Source: Agromyces sp. H66 (lineage in GTDB: Bacteria; Actinomycetota; Actinomycetes; Actinomycetales; Microbacteriaceae). From it: 64,000 nucleotides of DNA. Position 1 is the first letter of the stretch; each line of letters starts with the position of its first letter. Below the pieces are notes generated by a model. The model ran no database searches. It was not told the origin of the DNA and saw only the letters and a program-made list of their open reading frames with translations. The stretch covers positions 63,910 to 127,909 of the forward strand of contig NZ_SJZG01000012.1 in assembly GCF_004959775.1 (NCBI RefSeq). Reading direction: 5' to 3'. Below, in pieces: positions 42,822 through 50,868 of this stretch. The position numbers were made by a program, and so were the translations under genes.

Positions 42822-42857
42822 CGGGATCGCCTCGGACGAGCATGCAAGGCTGGGGAC

Positions 42858-43883
42858 GTGCGAGCGGAGCGGGAACTGGTGGCGGCGATCGAGGCCGCGG
42901 CGGCGCGGGCCCGCATGGTGCTCGATCCCGAACAGCGGCTCCTCGTCGCGCGCATGGCCGTGCTCGGTGCGGCGGTCGACGATCGCCGCATACGACGATC
43001 GCGCCCGCGCGGTCTGTACGTGCATGGGCCGGCCGGACGCGGGAAGTCCTGGCTGGCCGACGCGTTCTTCGCGGCTCTGCCGACCGCCCGCAAGACCCGC
43101 GTGCACTTCCACGGCTTCTTCGCGGAACTGCACGACAGCATCCACGAGCGCCGAAGCGAACGCCAGGCGGTGGAGCGAGCGATCGACGACCTGACGGGGC
43201 GGAGTCGCCTCCTCTTCTTCGACGAGTTGCACGTACACGACTCGGGGGACGCACGCCTGCTCACGCGGCTTCTCGACCACGTGTTCCGTCGGGACATCGT
43301 GGTGCTCGCGACCTCGAACTACGCACCCGACGACTTGCTGCCCAGCCCGATCTGGCATCACACCATCGAACCGGGGATCGCGCTCATCACTGCCAACATG
43401 GACACGTACCGACTCGACGGTCCGACCGACTACCGCACGGTCCGCCACGAGCACTCGAGCGGCTTCTCCTCGGGCATGTGGATCACCTCACCGCCGTCCG
43501 ACGCGCCCGGCGAGGACGAGGCGACGATCCTCTCCGTGCGCGGCCGCGACTTCCAGGTGCTCGCTGCCCGGTCGGATGGGCTCTGGATCACGTTCGCCCA
43601 GCTCTGCCAGAGCCCGACCTCGACGATCGAGTACCTGGAGTGGGCGCGGTCCTACCCGCGCTGGACCGTGACTCGGGTGCCCGCATTCGAGGATGTCGAC
43701 GCCGAGGCGCAACAGCGATTCATCAACCTCGTCGACGTCCTCGTGGACGCCGACGTCGGCGTGACGTTCGTCTCGGATCACGACCTCGCCACGTTCCTCA
43801 GTGGGGCATCCAGCCGGCCGGATGCGTTCCGCATGGCGAGTCGACTGCAGCTCCTGCGGGATGACGTGCTCGGCCGAGCGTGA
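42858..43883 (+). CDS. zapE: ZapE/AFG1-like ATPase
   Basis: A 341-residue AAA-like P-loop ATPase. Walker A is HGPAGRGKSWL (residues about 55-65), followed by RVHFHGFFAELHDSIHERR, the Walker B LLFFDELHVHDSGDA (near 117) and the sensor VLATSNYAPDDLLPSP, which are the conserved blocks of ZapE/AFG1 (cell-division or mitochondrial protease-adaptor ATPases). It may act at the division site or with a protease. The GTG start at 42858 is preceded by AAGGCT at 6 nt. The gene upstream is of unknown function and transcribed in the same direction. Confidence 0.88.
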   Translation: MRAERELVAAIEAAAARARMVLDPEQRLLVARMAVLGAAVDDRRIRRSRPRGLYVHGPAGRGKSWLADAFFAALPTARKTRVHFHGFFAELHDSIHERRSERQAVERAIDDLTGRSRLLFFDELHVHDSGDARLLTRLLDHVFRRDIVVLATSNYAPDDLLPSPIWHHTIEPGIALITANMDTYRLDGPTDYRTVRHEHSSGFSSGMWITSPPSDAPGEDEATILSVRGRDFQVLAARSDGLWITFAQLCQSPTSTIEYLEWARSYPRWTVTRVPAFEDVDAEAQQRFINLVDVLVDADVGVTFVSDHDLATFLSGASSRPDAFRMASRLQLLRDDVLGRA

Positions 43884-43895
43884 CCGGAGCCGGGC

Positions 43896-44546
43896 TCAGG
43901 CGCTCGGTCCGTAGCCGGCGAGGAACAGGCGCACCGTCTCGGCCACATGGCGGCGACGTGCGCTCGCGTCGGGGACCGCTTCGTCGCCGAGCAGCATGGC
44001 CTCGTTCAGCGGGCCGGCCATGACGAGCCAGTTGAACTGCGCGGCCGCGACCTCGGGATCGTCGATCGCGAGCAGGCCGCGCTCGCCGAGGCGGCCGAAC
44101 ACCGCCGCGAGCGAGGCCATCGCGCGCCCGGGGCCGCTCTCGTAGAGCGCGCGGGCGAGTTCGGGGAAGCGACCGACCTCGCCGATGACAAGGCGCCGGA
44201 GCTGGAGGAGGCGGGGCGTCATGACCACGTCGAGTTGCCGCTCCGCGTAGTTCCGCAGGTAGGCCGGCACGGCGGTCGCGTCGGGCGGATCGGCGACCTC
44301 GTTGTGCACGCGGTCGCCCGCGGCATCCGTCATCGTCGTGACCAGTTCGACGAAGAGGGCCTCCTTCGAACCGAAGTGTTTGTACACGGTCTGCTTGGAG
44401 ACCTGCGAGAGCGCCGCGAGCTCGTCCATGTTCGTGCCGAGGTAACCGGCGCGCAGGAACATCTCCTCTGCAGCCGCCAGGATGGCCCGATGCTTGCGGG
44501 CCGAGGCGCCCTCGGTGACGGATGCCGCGGCAGTCGGCTCTGGCAT
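43896..44546 (-). CDS. TetR family transcriptional regulator
   Basis: A 216-residue repressor. The HTH spans about residues 15-62: SARKHRAILAAAEEMFLRAG, MDELAALSQVSKQTVYKHF and GSKEALFVELV. The rest is a TetR_C (AefR/TetR_C_33-like) ligand domain with MTPRLLQLRRLVIGEVGRFP. The ATG at 44546 has GGAAGGGG upstream. The divergent gene encodes an alpha/beta hydrolase, its likely target, with an ACTGATCAGT palindrome in between. The inducer is unknown. Confidence 0.92.
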   Translation of the reverse strand: MPEPTAAASVTEGASARKHRAILAAAEEMFLRAGYLGTNMDELAALSQVSKQTVYKHFGSKEALFVELVTTMTDAAGDRVHNEVADPPDATAVPAYLRNYAERQLDVVMTPRLLQLRRLVIGEVGRFPELARALYESGPGRAMASLAAVFGRLGERGLLAIDDPEVAAAQFNWLVMAGPLNEAMLLGDEAVPDASARRRHVAETVRLFLAGYGPSA

Positions 44547-44582
44547 GCGACCCCTTCCACCATGCGGTCCTTGACGCTCGGT

Positions 44583-44628
44583 ACTGATCAGTCTAGTCTC
44601 GGCAGAACGGAACTGCACCGTCTAGTTT
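44583..44628. promoter_or_regulatory. ACTGATCAGT palindrome and GTCTAGTYT direct repeats
   Basis: ACTGATCAGT at 44583-44592 is a perfect 10-bp palindrome. GTCTAGTCT starts at 44591 and GTCTAGTTT at 44620, 29 bp apart. They lie between the divergent tetR and hydrolase genes. Either could be a TetR operator; TAGTCT and TAGTTT may also act as -10 elements. Confidence 0.5.
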
Positions 44629-44670
44629 GGTTCGCGACCGAGTGGCCGCGGCGAGGAAGGAAACACCTGC

Positions 44671-45471
44671 ATGAGCGAGTTCATCACCACCCGCCTCGGC
44701 GACCGTGTCGCCTTCGACCACCGCGGCTCGGGCCCGGCGCTCGTCTTCGTCGCCGGCGCGGGGCCGTTCCGGGCGATCGACCCGTGGACCACCGCGACCG
44801 CCGAGGCCGCGGCCGCGCTCGGCATCTCGACCCTGGTCCACGACCGGGTCGGCCGGGGCGAGAGCCCTGCCACCGGACGCATCGGACTCGACCGGGAGCT
44901 CGCCGCGATCGAGGCGCTCCTCGAGGTCGCGGGCGGCAGCGCCGTGCTGTGCGGCCACTCGTCGGGATGCACCATCTCGCTCGCCGCGGCGAACACGGGA
45001 CTCCCGGTCGCGGGGCTGGGCCTGTGGGAGGCGCCGATCGGGGGCATCGCCGGCGGCGCGGCGGCCTGGGCGGCGGAGGTCGACCGGCTCATCGCCGCGG
45101 GCGACCTCGAGGGCGCGCTCGCGCACTACATGAAGGACATGCCGCCGGAGTGGCTCGAGGAGCTGCGCGTCTCCCCCATGTACGAGGCGGCGGTCGCGCA
45201 GGTGGTGAGCTACGTGCCCGACGGCGAGTCGCTGGCGTGGGTCGAGTCCGCACCGCTCGCCGAGATCCTCGGCGGCCTCGAGGTGCCCGTTCGCGTGTAC
45301 GCGGGCGAGCAGTCGTTCGACGACATCCTCTCGGCGGCCGAGGCGCTCACCGCCGCGATCCCGGGCGCGACCTTCCGGCGCATGCCCGGCGCCGACCACA
45401 TCTGGGAGCCCGAATCGATGGCCGCCGAGCTCGCCGCCTTCGTCACGGAGTGCGCGTCCGTGCGGAGCTGA
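44671..45471 (+). CDS. Alpha/beta hydrolase
   Basis: A 266-residue serine hydrolase without export signal. The core blocks are GDRVAFDHRGSGPALVFVAG, the nucleophile elbow VLCGHSSGCTISLAA (near residue 93), PVRVYAGEQSFDD with the acid, and the C-terminal MPGADHIWEPESMAAELA histidine. It resembles esterase/lactonase-like hydrolases that are often controlled by an adjacent TetR. AGGAAGGAA lies 12 nt upstream of the ATG. Substrate unknown. Confidence 0.88.
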   Translation: MSEFITTRLGDRVAFDHRGSGPALVFVAGAGPFRAIDPWTTATAEAAAALGISTLVHDRVGRGESPATGRIGLDRELAAIEALLEVAGGSAVLCGHSSGCTISLAAANTGLPVAGLGLWEAPIGGIAGGAAAWAAEVDRLIAAGDLEGALAHYMKDMPPEWLEELRVSPMYEAAVAQVVSYVPDGESLAWVESAPLAEILGGLEVPVRVYAGEQSFDDILSAAEALTAAIPGATFRRMPGADHIWEPESMAAELAAFVTECASVRS

Positions 45472-45541
45472 GACCTAGGCCGAGCGCACGGCCGCCACGA
45501 CGGCGTCGACGGCGACCGGATGCCACGACGGGCCACGATCC

Positions 45542-45847
45542 TCAGCGTCGCACGAAGCCGCCGACCCGGGTGCCGCGGCCCGACACGTTCGCGAGGTCGT
45601 CGTCGAGCGCTGCGTACGCGTCGCCGTGCTCGGCCTGGAAGCGCTCGAAGGATGCGGCATCGCGCCAACGGTCGATGGTGAGGTACCGGCCGGGCACGGC
45701 GGCGTCGGCGAGGAGCACCACTTCGAGGAAGCCGTCGCCGCGTGCGAACAGCCGCGCCCAGTCACCGTCGGCGCCGTAGGCGCGCTCGAACGCCTCGCGG
45801 CGGGCGGAGGCCACGTCGTAGGTCCACACGATCTCGTAGCTCATCAT
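45542..45847 (-). CDS. Antibiotic-biosynthesis-monooxygenase-like (ABM/dimeric barrel) protein
   Basis: A 101-residue protein. The pattern MSYEIVWTYDVASARREAFE (first strand and helix), FLEVVLLADAAVPGRYLTID and RDAASFERFQAEHGDAYAAL is that of the dimeric alpha/beta-barrel ABM family, which includes small-molecule oxygenases and heme-binding or sensing proteins. Catalytic residues cannot be assigned. Its ATG overlaps the stop of the upstream gene (ATGA), so the two are translationally coupled. Confidence 0.75.
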   Translation of the reverse strand: MMSYEIVWTYDVASARREAFERAYGADGDWARLFARGDGFLEVVLLADAAVPGRYLTIDRWRDAASFERFQAEHGDAYAALDDDLANVSGRGTRVGGFVRR

Positions 45848-46044
45848 CGCGTCCGAAGCTCGTTCAGCACCTCGACGAGCACGTTCGAGATGCCGTTCGC
45901 CTGGATGGCGAGCTTCGCGACGGCATCGAACAGTGCGCTGCCCTGGGTGACTTCGCCACTGTCGGCGAGCGCGCCGATGGCCTCGGTCGTCTCCGACGCG
46001 AGCGCCTTCAGCATCTGCGCGCGTTCGATCGGGTTGATCGTCAT
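45844..46044 (-). CDS. Small uncharacterised protein coupled to the ABM protein
   Basis: A 66-residue, mostly helical protein: MTINPIERAQMLKALASETT, EAIGALADSGEVTQGSALFD, AVAKLAIQANGISNVLVEVL and NELRTR. No domain is recognised. GGAGG lies almost directly before the ATG at 46044; a GTG at 46113 is an alternative start. It overlaps the next gene start by 4 nt, and the pair is transcribed away from the divergent araC-like gene. The short regular helices suggest a partner or chaperone-like role, which is inference. Confidence 0.55.
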   Translation of the reverse strand: MTINPIERAQMLKALASETTEAIGALADSGEVTQGSALFDAVAKLAIQANGISNVLVEVLNELRTR

Positions 46045-46166
46045 GCCTCCATTGTGGACCGCCGGACCGGGTCGCTGCGGGTCGGCGGGGGGTTGCATCT
46101 CGCCGAATCGCACGTAGGGTGGATGCTCCCGGCTGCGCCGGCCGGGGAGAAGGATCGAGGAACCAG

Positions 46167-47096
46167 ATGACCGGCGTACAACGCACCTCCCTGTCGCTCC
46201 GCGAGCCCGAGGCGGTCGAGCGGTGCCTCACCGACTCGTTCCCCGACATCCGGTACGCCCGGACCGATCCGGCGACGTTCCACGTCGGCATCGATGCCCT
46301 CGCCGCCGACCGGTTCTCGATCGTGGACCTCACGTGGGATGTCCCGGGCACGGCGGTCACCGGGTCGACCGGGCTCACGGTCGTCACGATCATCGGCCGA
46401 TTCGACGGGATGCACGGCCGTGAGGCGGTGGACATCCGCCGGCCGTTCCTCGCCCCCGCGGAGGGTCTGGACGCCGAGTGGGAGGCGCACCATGCGAGCG
46501 TCGTCGCGCTCGACCCGCGCGCCGTCGAGGCCATCGCCCGGGCGGCGACGGGCAACCAGGGCCTCCGGCTCCGGGGAACCGGCACCGCCCCGCTCTCGCC
46601 GGAGCTCGCCGCGTACTGGGATGCGACGGTTCGCGGCATCCGGAGTGCCATCGACGTGACCCCCGATGTGTACTCACTGCCGATGATCGCGGCCGCGACG
46701 TTCCATCAGCTCGCCACGGCGTTCCTGCATGCGTTCCCGACGAACTGGCTCGAGACCGCCGACGATCAGGGCGCCGGCTCGGCGGCGGTGCGGCGAGCGA
46801 TCGACTTCATGCACGCCCACGTCGGGGATCCGATCACGACGACGGATGTCGCGGCCGCGGCGTTCATCTCGACACGCGGGTTGCACGCGGCCTTCACACG
46901 GGAGCGCGGCGAGACGCCGATGCAGTACCTCCGACGCATCCGGCTCGACGCCGCCCGCACCGACCTGCTCGCCGGCGGCCTCGACGTCACCGTCGCCGCC
47001 GTGGCGCGCCGCTGGGGCTTCGCGCACGTTCCGCGATTCGCCGAGCAGTACCGGCGTGCGTTCGACGAGCGACCGTCGGAGACCCTCAGGCGCTGA
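46167..47096 (+). CDS. AraC family transcriptional regulator
   Basis: A 309-residue regulator. The C-terminal 95 residues hold the two HTH motifs of AraC/XylS: TTTDVAAAAFISTRGLHAAF and MQYLRRIRLDAARTDLLAGG, VTVAAVARRWGFAHVPRFAE, ending QYRRAFDERPSETLRR. The first 200 residues form a cupin-like domain similar to AraC_binding_2 proteins. It is encoded divergently from two small minus-strand genes and may control them. GAGAAGGA lies upstream of the ATG. Effector unknown. Confidence 0.9.
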   Translation: MTGVQRTSLSLREPEAVERCLTDSFPDIRYARTDPATFHVGIDALAADRFSIVDLTWDVPGTAVTGSTGLTVVTIIGRFDGMHGREAVDIRRPFLAPAEGLDAEWEAHHASVVALDPRAVEAIARAATGNQGLRLRGTGTAPLSPELAAYWDATVRGIRSAIDVTPDVYSLPMIAAATFHQLATAFLHAFPTNWLETADDQGAGSAAVRRAIDFMHAHVGDPITTTDVAAAAFISTRGLHAAFTRERGETPMQYLRRIRLDAARTDLLAGGLDVTVAAVARRWGFAHVPRFAEQYRRAFDERPSETLRR

Positions 47097-47436
47097 CCGG
47101 AACCTCACGACCGGGCACCTCACGACCCGGTGCCAGCGCGGCCTCGGGCAGTTCCGGCGGTTCGGGCACGATGACGAGGCCGCGGTTCGACGACGCCGAT
47201 TCCGCGAGCAGTTCCAGCCAGGCGCGGTTGAGCAGCGGTCGGCGGTTGCCCGAGTACACGAACTCGAGCGGCGTCGCGGGGCCGATCCAGGAGACGATCT
47301 CCGAGCCGTCGACGATGGCGGTGAACGCGAAACTCTCGCGGCGGCGGAGCTTGTTCACGACGACCGCCTGCACATGCGCGAGGGTGCGGTCATCGAGGGG
47401 GAGTGACATCCGGCCGTCGTAGACGAGCATGCCCAT
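47086..47436 (-). CDS. DUF7882-type small protein (often mislabelled ATP-dependent DNA ligase)
   Basis: A 116-residue protein: MGMLVYDGRMSLPLDDRTLA, HVQAVVVNKLRRRESFAFTA, IVSWIGPATPLEFVYSGNRR and PLLNRAWLELLAESASSNRG, with a variable Pro/Glu-rich tail. The D-D-R-T-L-A-H-x-x-x-V-x-x-x-K-L-R-R-x-E-S-F block is characteristic of a Microbacteriaceae family that databases often call ATP-dependent DNA ligase although no ligase domain is present (assignment from memory). Function unknown. GGAGG lies 6 nt before the ATG. Its end overlaps the araC-like gene stop by 11 bp. Confidence 0.7.
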   Translation of the reverse strand: MGMLVYDGRMSLPLDDRTLAHVQAVVVNKLRRRESFAFTAIVDGSEIVSWIGPATPLEFVYSGNRRPLLNRAWLELLAESASSNRGLVIVPEPPELPEAALAPGREVPGREVPVSA

Positions 47437-47790
47437 GCGGGCCTCCACTGGTGGTGCGTGCTGGGTGGGGACACGGCGGTGAGGTCGACCGGCGAAGCTC
47501 CCCCCGGGCTTCGACGCGTCGACCTCGACCGTTGGGGTACGGTACGCCGGGAGCGCGCCCCGCACGAAACCGGGAGCGAGATGCATTCCGGAATCGGATC
47601 ATGCCCGGCCGATTCCGGATCACCGGTCGGCGGCCGAGCCCGCCTGAGCGCGGGTCACCTGCTCTCGACCGATTCGATCCCCCAACCTCGAATGTCCGGC
47701 GCGGGCAATGCGTCTCAAGTCCACCCGGATCGTTGCATCCGACCGGAAGGGTGCGGTTTCATCCAGCTACACCGTCGGAGAGGAAGTCGA
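47437..47790. other. 354-bp divergent intergenic region
   Basis: No gene is supported. The region holds a perfect 11-bp inverted repeat TCCGGAATCGG/CCGATTCCGGA (47587-47597 with 47609-47619) with an 11-nt loop, probably a terminator-like or operator element. Frames here have poor codon bias. The promoter of the secreted I36 protein should lie in the last 100 bp, but no -10/-35 pair is convincing. Confidence 0.5.
47587..47619. repeat. 11-bp inverted repeat upstream of the I36 inhibitor gene
   Basis: TCCGGAATCGG (47587-47597) and CCGATTCCGGA (47609-47619) are perfectly complementary around an 11-nt loop. It could be a transcription terminator for one strand, or an operator. Position (170 bp upstream of the next gene start) does not decide. 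Confidence 0.5.
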
Positions 47791-48369
47791 ATGCGTCGAA
47801 GGATCGCCGCCGCCATCACTGCGCTCGCCTCAGCCGCAGCGCTCACCCTGACCGGCCCGGGCGCGGCGGTCGCCGCGCCGCCGGTGCGCGACGCCGCGAA
47901 CAGCTGCTGGGTCGACGGGATCACCCAGGAGAGCCTCTGCGTCGATGCCGGCGTCGATCTCGTGGCCGAGGTGCTCAGGCAGAAGGGCGTGAAGATCTCG
48001 GCGCCCGAGGGAACCAAGATCGGCGGCAAGCCGTTCCGGGCCGCGGAGTACGAAGTCGCCGCCCGATCGAGCGTCGGGGTGCAGGCGGCCTACGTCGTCA
48101 GCATCGTCTACGAGCACATCAACTACGGGGGCGGCTCGACCGTCATCACGGGCGTGTCGAGCGGATGCTCCTACTACTCCTACGGGTACCCCAGGCTGAG
48201 CGCCATCGGGTGGAGCGGCCGGGTCTCGTCGTTCCGGAGCTTCCTCAACTGCCGCACGGCGGTGTTCGACTACGAGAACTACGCAGGGCCCGGATACGGC
48301 TACGTGGCCAACGCGAGCCAGCTCGGGAGCATGAACGACCGGGCGGATTCCTGGCGGGTCGCTCGCTAG
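47791..48369 (+). CDS. Secreted peptidase inhibitor family I36 protein
   Basis: A 192-residue exported protein. The signal peptide MRRRIAAAITALASAAALTL ends near AVAA-APP (about residue 30), and the C-terminal 90 residues form a beta/gamma-crystallin-like domain with VYEHINYGGGSTVI, GWSGRVSSFRSFLNC and VFDYENYAGPGYGYVANAS, matching the SMPI/inhibitor-I36 family (Streptomyces metalloproteinase inhibitor). Cysteines in SGCSYYS and LNC may form a disulfide. The middle 55 residues are unassigned. AGAGGAAG precedes the ATG, and an excellent terminator follows. Confidence 0.85.
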   Translation: MRRRIAAAITALASAAALTLTGPGAAVAAPPVRDAANSCWVDGITQESLCVDAGVDLVAEVLRQKGVKISAPEGTKIGGKPFRAAEYEVAARSSVGVQAAYVVSIVYEHINYGGGSTVITGVSSGCSYYSYGYPRLSAIGWSGRVSSFRSFLNCRTAVFDYENYAGPGYGYVANASQLGSMNDRADSWRVAR

Positions 48370-48418
48370 CGGGCGACGCGACGGGGAGGAGCGGCGGCGG
48401 GGGCGCCGTCCTCGGGAG

Positions 48419-48450
48419 AGGGAGGGTCGGCTGGGGGCCGCCCTCCCTTT
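48419..48450 (+). terminator. Intrinsic terminator after the I36 inhibitor gene
   Basis: AGGGAGGG (48419-48426) pairs with CCCTCCCT (48441-48448), with an inner CGGC/GCCG stem around a TGGGG loop and TTT following. Stem, loop and T-tract give a good rho-independent terminator 50 bp after the stop. Confidence 0.85.
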
Positions 48451-48500
48451 CCCATGCGCCGGCGTTCGCGTGGCGTCACGGGTCGGCACGCGGCATCCGC

Positions 48501-49004
48501 TCAACCGTGCCAAGGTGCGAGTCCGAGTTCGCGGCAGAGCCCCTCGCTCGGTCTCCCCTCCTCGTTCGGGAACACGGCGACGATGCCGTCGAGCCGGAGG
48601 CACGCGACGAGGTCGGGCACGTCGTAGGTCACGCCGTCCACCGGGGGCTGCGTCGCATGCGGACCGACGGCGCCGATCCGCCAGACGGCGGCGCAGAGTT
48701 CGATCGGGTCGACGTCGAGCTGCAGGACGGAACCGTCGGGCGCCTCGGCGCCGGGTGCGCCCACCCCGACGAATGGCGACGATGGGTCGGCCTCGGAGTG
48801 GCAGTACGCCGCGTTGGTGCGAAGTGCCGGGTCGGCCAGGGCGACCCACGCGGCTCCGATCCCGCCGACGGCGAGGACGCCGACCGCGGCCCCGGTCGCG
48901 ACGCGGCGGCGGATGGTGCTCACGCGGTCGTGCCTGATCGCCTTCGCGACGAGCTCTCGGCCGAGTTCCTCGTATTCCGCCAGCGATGGCTCGAGATCGA
49001 TCAT
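48501..49004 (-). CDS. Single-pass membrane anti-sigma factor candidate
   Basis: A 167-residue protein. A polar cytoplasmic part (residues 1-35, MIDLEPSLAEYEELGRELVA) is followed by one transmembrane helix, RRRVATGAAVGVLAVGGIGA, and an outside domain with four cysteines (AAYCHSE, ELCAAV, LVACLRLD, LCRELG). No zinc anti-sigma HxxxCxxC motif is present. Placement directly after an ECF sigma gene with a 1-nt overlap (TGATG) suggests an anti-sigma role, but this rests on position and topology, not on a recognised domain. Confidence 0.6.
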   Translation of the reverse strand: MIDLEPSLAEYEELGRELVAKAIRHDRVSTIRRRVATGAAVGVLAVGGIGAAWVALADPALRTNAAYCHSEADPSSPFVGVGAPGAEAPDGSVLQLDVDPIELCAAVWRIGAVGPHATQPPVDGVTYDVPDLVACLRLDGIVAVFPNEEGRPSEGLCRELGLAPWHG

Positions 49005-49558
49005 CACCCCTCCTCTCCCAGGTAGGCGGCGGCATCCGCTCGAACCGCTGCTCGAGCGCGCCCGAGCCGGTTCCGCACGACCGCATGACTCGTCCGAAGT
49101 CGAGTCGCCGCCTCCTTGTAAGTCAGTCCTTCGACGATGCACAGCTGGAGGATCGCCCGGTCGATCGGCCCGAGCTTGGCGATCGACGCCTCGATGGCCT
49201 CGACGAATCGTCGGTGCGCGACGATCCGCTCGGGGTCGGCGCCGCCGGCGAGCTCCGCGCGGTCGCTGAGCGAGTCCGCGGATCGACGGCTGTTGTGCCG
49301 TCGCCGGTTCATGCCGAGGTAGCGCACCGAGACCAGGAGCCACGGCAGCACCGACTCGCCGTGGATCTCGACCTTCCGCCGCTTCTTCCACAGGAGGAGG
49401 AACACGTCCTGCATCAGCTCCTCCGCATCGGGGCGCGACTCGACCGTCGAGAACGCGCGCGCATAGACGATCCGGCTGTACCGCTCGTAGAGCGCGGTCA
49501 GCGCCGCGGTATCGCCCTGCGCCAGCCGGCCGAGCAGGGCGAGATCGTCAGTCGGCAT
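49004..49558 (-). CDS. ECF-type RNA polymerase sigma factor
   Basis: A 184-residue extracytoplasmic-function sigma factor. Region 2 spans about residues 8-75 (LLGRLAQGDTAALTALYERY, DAEELMQDVFLLLWKKR) and region 4 about residues 118-170 (IAKLGPIDRAILQLCIVEGL, TYKEAATRLRTSHAVVRNRL). It directs transcription to a stress regulon. A GGAGGG ribosome-binding site lies at the expected distance. The next gene, overlapped by 1 nt, is probably its anti-sigma factor. The trigger is unknown. Confidence 0.92.
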   Translation of the reverse strand: MPTDDLALLGRLAQGDTAALTALYERYSRIVYARAFSTVESRPDAEELMQDVFLLLWKKRRKVEIHGESVLPWLLVSVRYLGMNRRRHNSRRSADSLSDRAELAGGADPERIVAHRRFVEAIEASIAKLGPIDRAILQLCIVEGLTYKEAATRLRTSHAVVRNRLGRARAAVRADAAAYLGEEG

Positions 49559-49566
49559 GACCCTCC

Positions 49567-49680
49567 GATTCCTCTGTGCTCACTGAAGGATGTCTCAGCA
49601 CTCGGCATCGTCTCGGATTCGCGCACGAGCAGCTGGATTCCTCGTCGATCGTGCCGCATCGCAGGGCGACCCGAGGAATC
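49567..49680. repeat. Three copies of GATTCCTC/GAGGAATC upstream of the sigma gene
   Basis: GATTCCTC occurs at 49567-49574 and 49636-49643 and its reverse complement at 49673-49680, all in the 226-bp divergent region between the ECF sigma gene and a PLP-dependent enzyme gene. Eight-base copies at this density are unlikely by chance here. They may be regulator sites. No canonical ECF -35/-10 pair was recognised. Confidence 0.45.
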
Positions 49681-49727
49681 GGTCGCGGGCGATGCGTGCG
49701 ACGGCCGGCCCCGGGGTTGGACCTGCG

Positions 49728-49755
49728 GGCAGGAGCGGCGGGCAGGAGCGGCGGG
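49728..49755. repeat. 13-bp tandem repeat GGGCAGGAGCGGC
   Basis: Two copies of GGGCAGGAGCGGC with a partial third (GGGGAGTAGG) lie just upstream of the PLP enzyme gene. They probably result from slippage. No function is inferred. Confidence 0.5.
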
Positions 49756-49784
49756 GAGTAGGCTGCCCGCAAGGAGGCTTCCTG

Positions 49785-50759
49785 ATGAAGAGCGACTCCG
49801 GCGGCTCGGTGAGCGACGCCGGTGGCGCCACAGGCGGCTTACGCGGCGGTCTGGCGGCCGTCGGTCACACGCCACTGGTGCGGCTGGGGGCCCTGGTGCC
49901 CGAGGGTGCGGCCGAGGTGTGGGTGAAACTCGAGGGCGGGAACCCGACGGGGTCCTACAAGGACCGCATGGCGATCTCGCTCGTCACCCGCGCACTCGAG
50001 CGCGGTGACGTTCGACCCGGCGACACCGTCGTCGAGTACACCGGTGGCAGCACCGGCACCGCCCTCGCCTTCGTCGCAGGAGTGCTCGGCCTGAAGTTCA
50101 CGGCCGTGTTCTCCGATGCCTTCTCCGACAGCAAGCGCCAGGCCATGGAAGCGTTCGGAGCTACCGTCCTCGTCGAGCCGAGCAACGGAGGGATGATCAC
50201 CACCGAACTCGCAGAACGGATGAAGCAGCGCGCATACGCCGTGGCCGAGGGGCCCGGGCGGTTCTACGCCGACCAGTTCGCATCACCCGACGTGCGCCCG
50301 GGCTACGCGCCGATCGGCGGAGAGATCGCCGAGGCGCTCGGTGGCGACCTCGACGTCTTCTGCGCGGCGGTCGGGACCGGTGGTGCCCTGATGGGATCCC
50401 TCGACGGACTGCTTCGCGCGGGCGTCGAACCCGAGGTCGTCACCGTCGAGCCCGCCGAGTCGCCACTGCTGACGACCGGCGTCGGCGGCGCCCACCACGT
50501 GGAGGGGGTCGCCGTGTTCCCCGACCCGCCGTTCCTGGATCGATCGGTGCTCTCCGACGTGCGGGTGATCGCCCAGGACCGGGCCTTCGAGATGTGCCGC
50601 CGCCTGGCCAGGGTGGAGGGCGTGTTCGGCGGTGGATCGACCGGCCTGAACGTGTGCGCGGCGATCGATCTCGCGGTCGAACTCGGCGCCGGACATCGCG
50701 TCGTGACGATCTCGGGCGACACCGGGCTGAAGTACCTCGACGGGGACATCTACGGCTGA
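49785..50759 (+). CDS. PLP-dependent cysteine synthase/threonine-synthase-like enzyme
   Basis: A 324-residue fold-type II PLP enzyme. NPTGSYKDRMAISLV (near residue 53) holds the Schiff-base lysine, EYTGGSTGTALAFVAGVLG the phosphate-binding loop, and AAVGTGGALMGSLDGLL the second glycine loop. The order is that of cysteine synthase (CysK/CBS), while GSYKDRM is a variant of GSVKDR seen in the cysteine-synthase-like family. Likely beta-replacement or beta-elimination on serine, cysteine or homoserine derivatives. AAGGAGG lies 6 nt before the ATG. Confidence 0.88.
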   Translation: MKSDSGGSVSDAGGATGGLRGGLAAVGHTPLVRLGALVPEGAAEVWVKLEGGNPTGSYKDRMAISLVTRALERGDVRPGDTVVEYTGGSTGTALAFVAGVLGLKFTAVFSDAFSDSKRQAMEAFGATVLVEPSNGGMITTELAERMKQRAYAVAEGPGRFYADQFASPDVRPGYAPIGGEIAEALGGDLDVFCAAVGTGGALMGSLDGLLRAGVEPEVVTVEPAESPLLTTGVGGAHHVEGVAVFPDPPFLDRSVLSDVRVIAQDRAFEMCRRLARVEGVFGGGSTGLNVCAAIDLAVELGAGHRVVTISGDTGLKYLDGDIYG

Positions 50760-50801
50760 GGTCGCCGCGCGGTCGGGGAGTCCGATCCTCCCGATTACCT
50801 G

Positions 50802-50845
50802 TGAAGTTCACTTCATACACCGAGCAACACATGAAGCATGCTTCA
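50802..50845. promoter_or_regulatory. Two 14-bp TGAAG-N4-CTTCA palindromes upstream of terC
   Basis: TGAAGTTCACTTCA (50802-50815) and TGAAGCATGCTTCA (50832-50845) are both perfect palindromes with identical half-sites, spaced 30 bp start to start (about three helical turns, same face). They end 24 bp before the terC GTG. A small MarR-like protein encoded at the end of the operon is the obvious candidate binder. They dominate the promoter region. Confidence 0.75.
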
Positions 50846-50868
50846 CTGGTCAGACGGGAAGGAGAATC

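Noticed and set aside
45475..45541. Possible C-terminal remnant on the minus strand (WHPVAVDAVVAAVRSA)
   Set aside because: Residues look protein-like, but the segment is only about 22 codons long before the frame is lost into the neighbouring gene, and no family match could be made.
47086..47436. ATP-dependent DNA ligase
   Set aside because: The 116-residue protein has no ligase motif (K-x-D-G-x-R absent) and fits the small DUF7882-type family.
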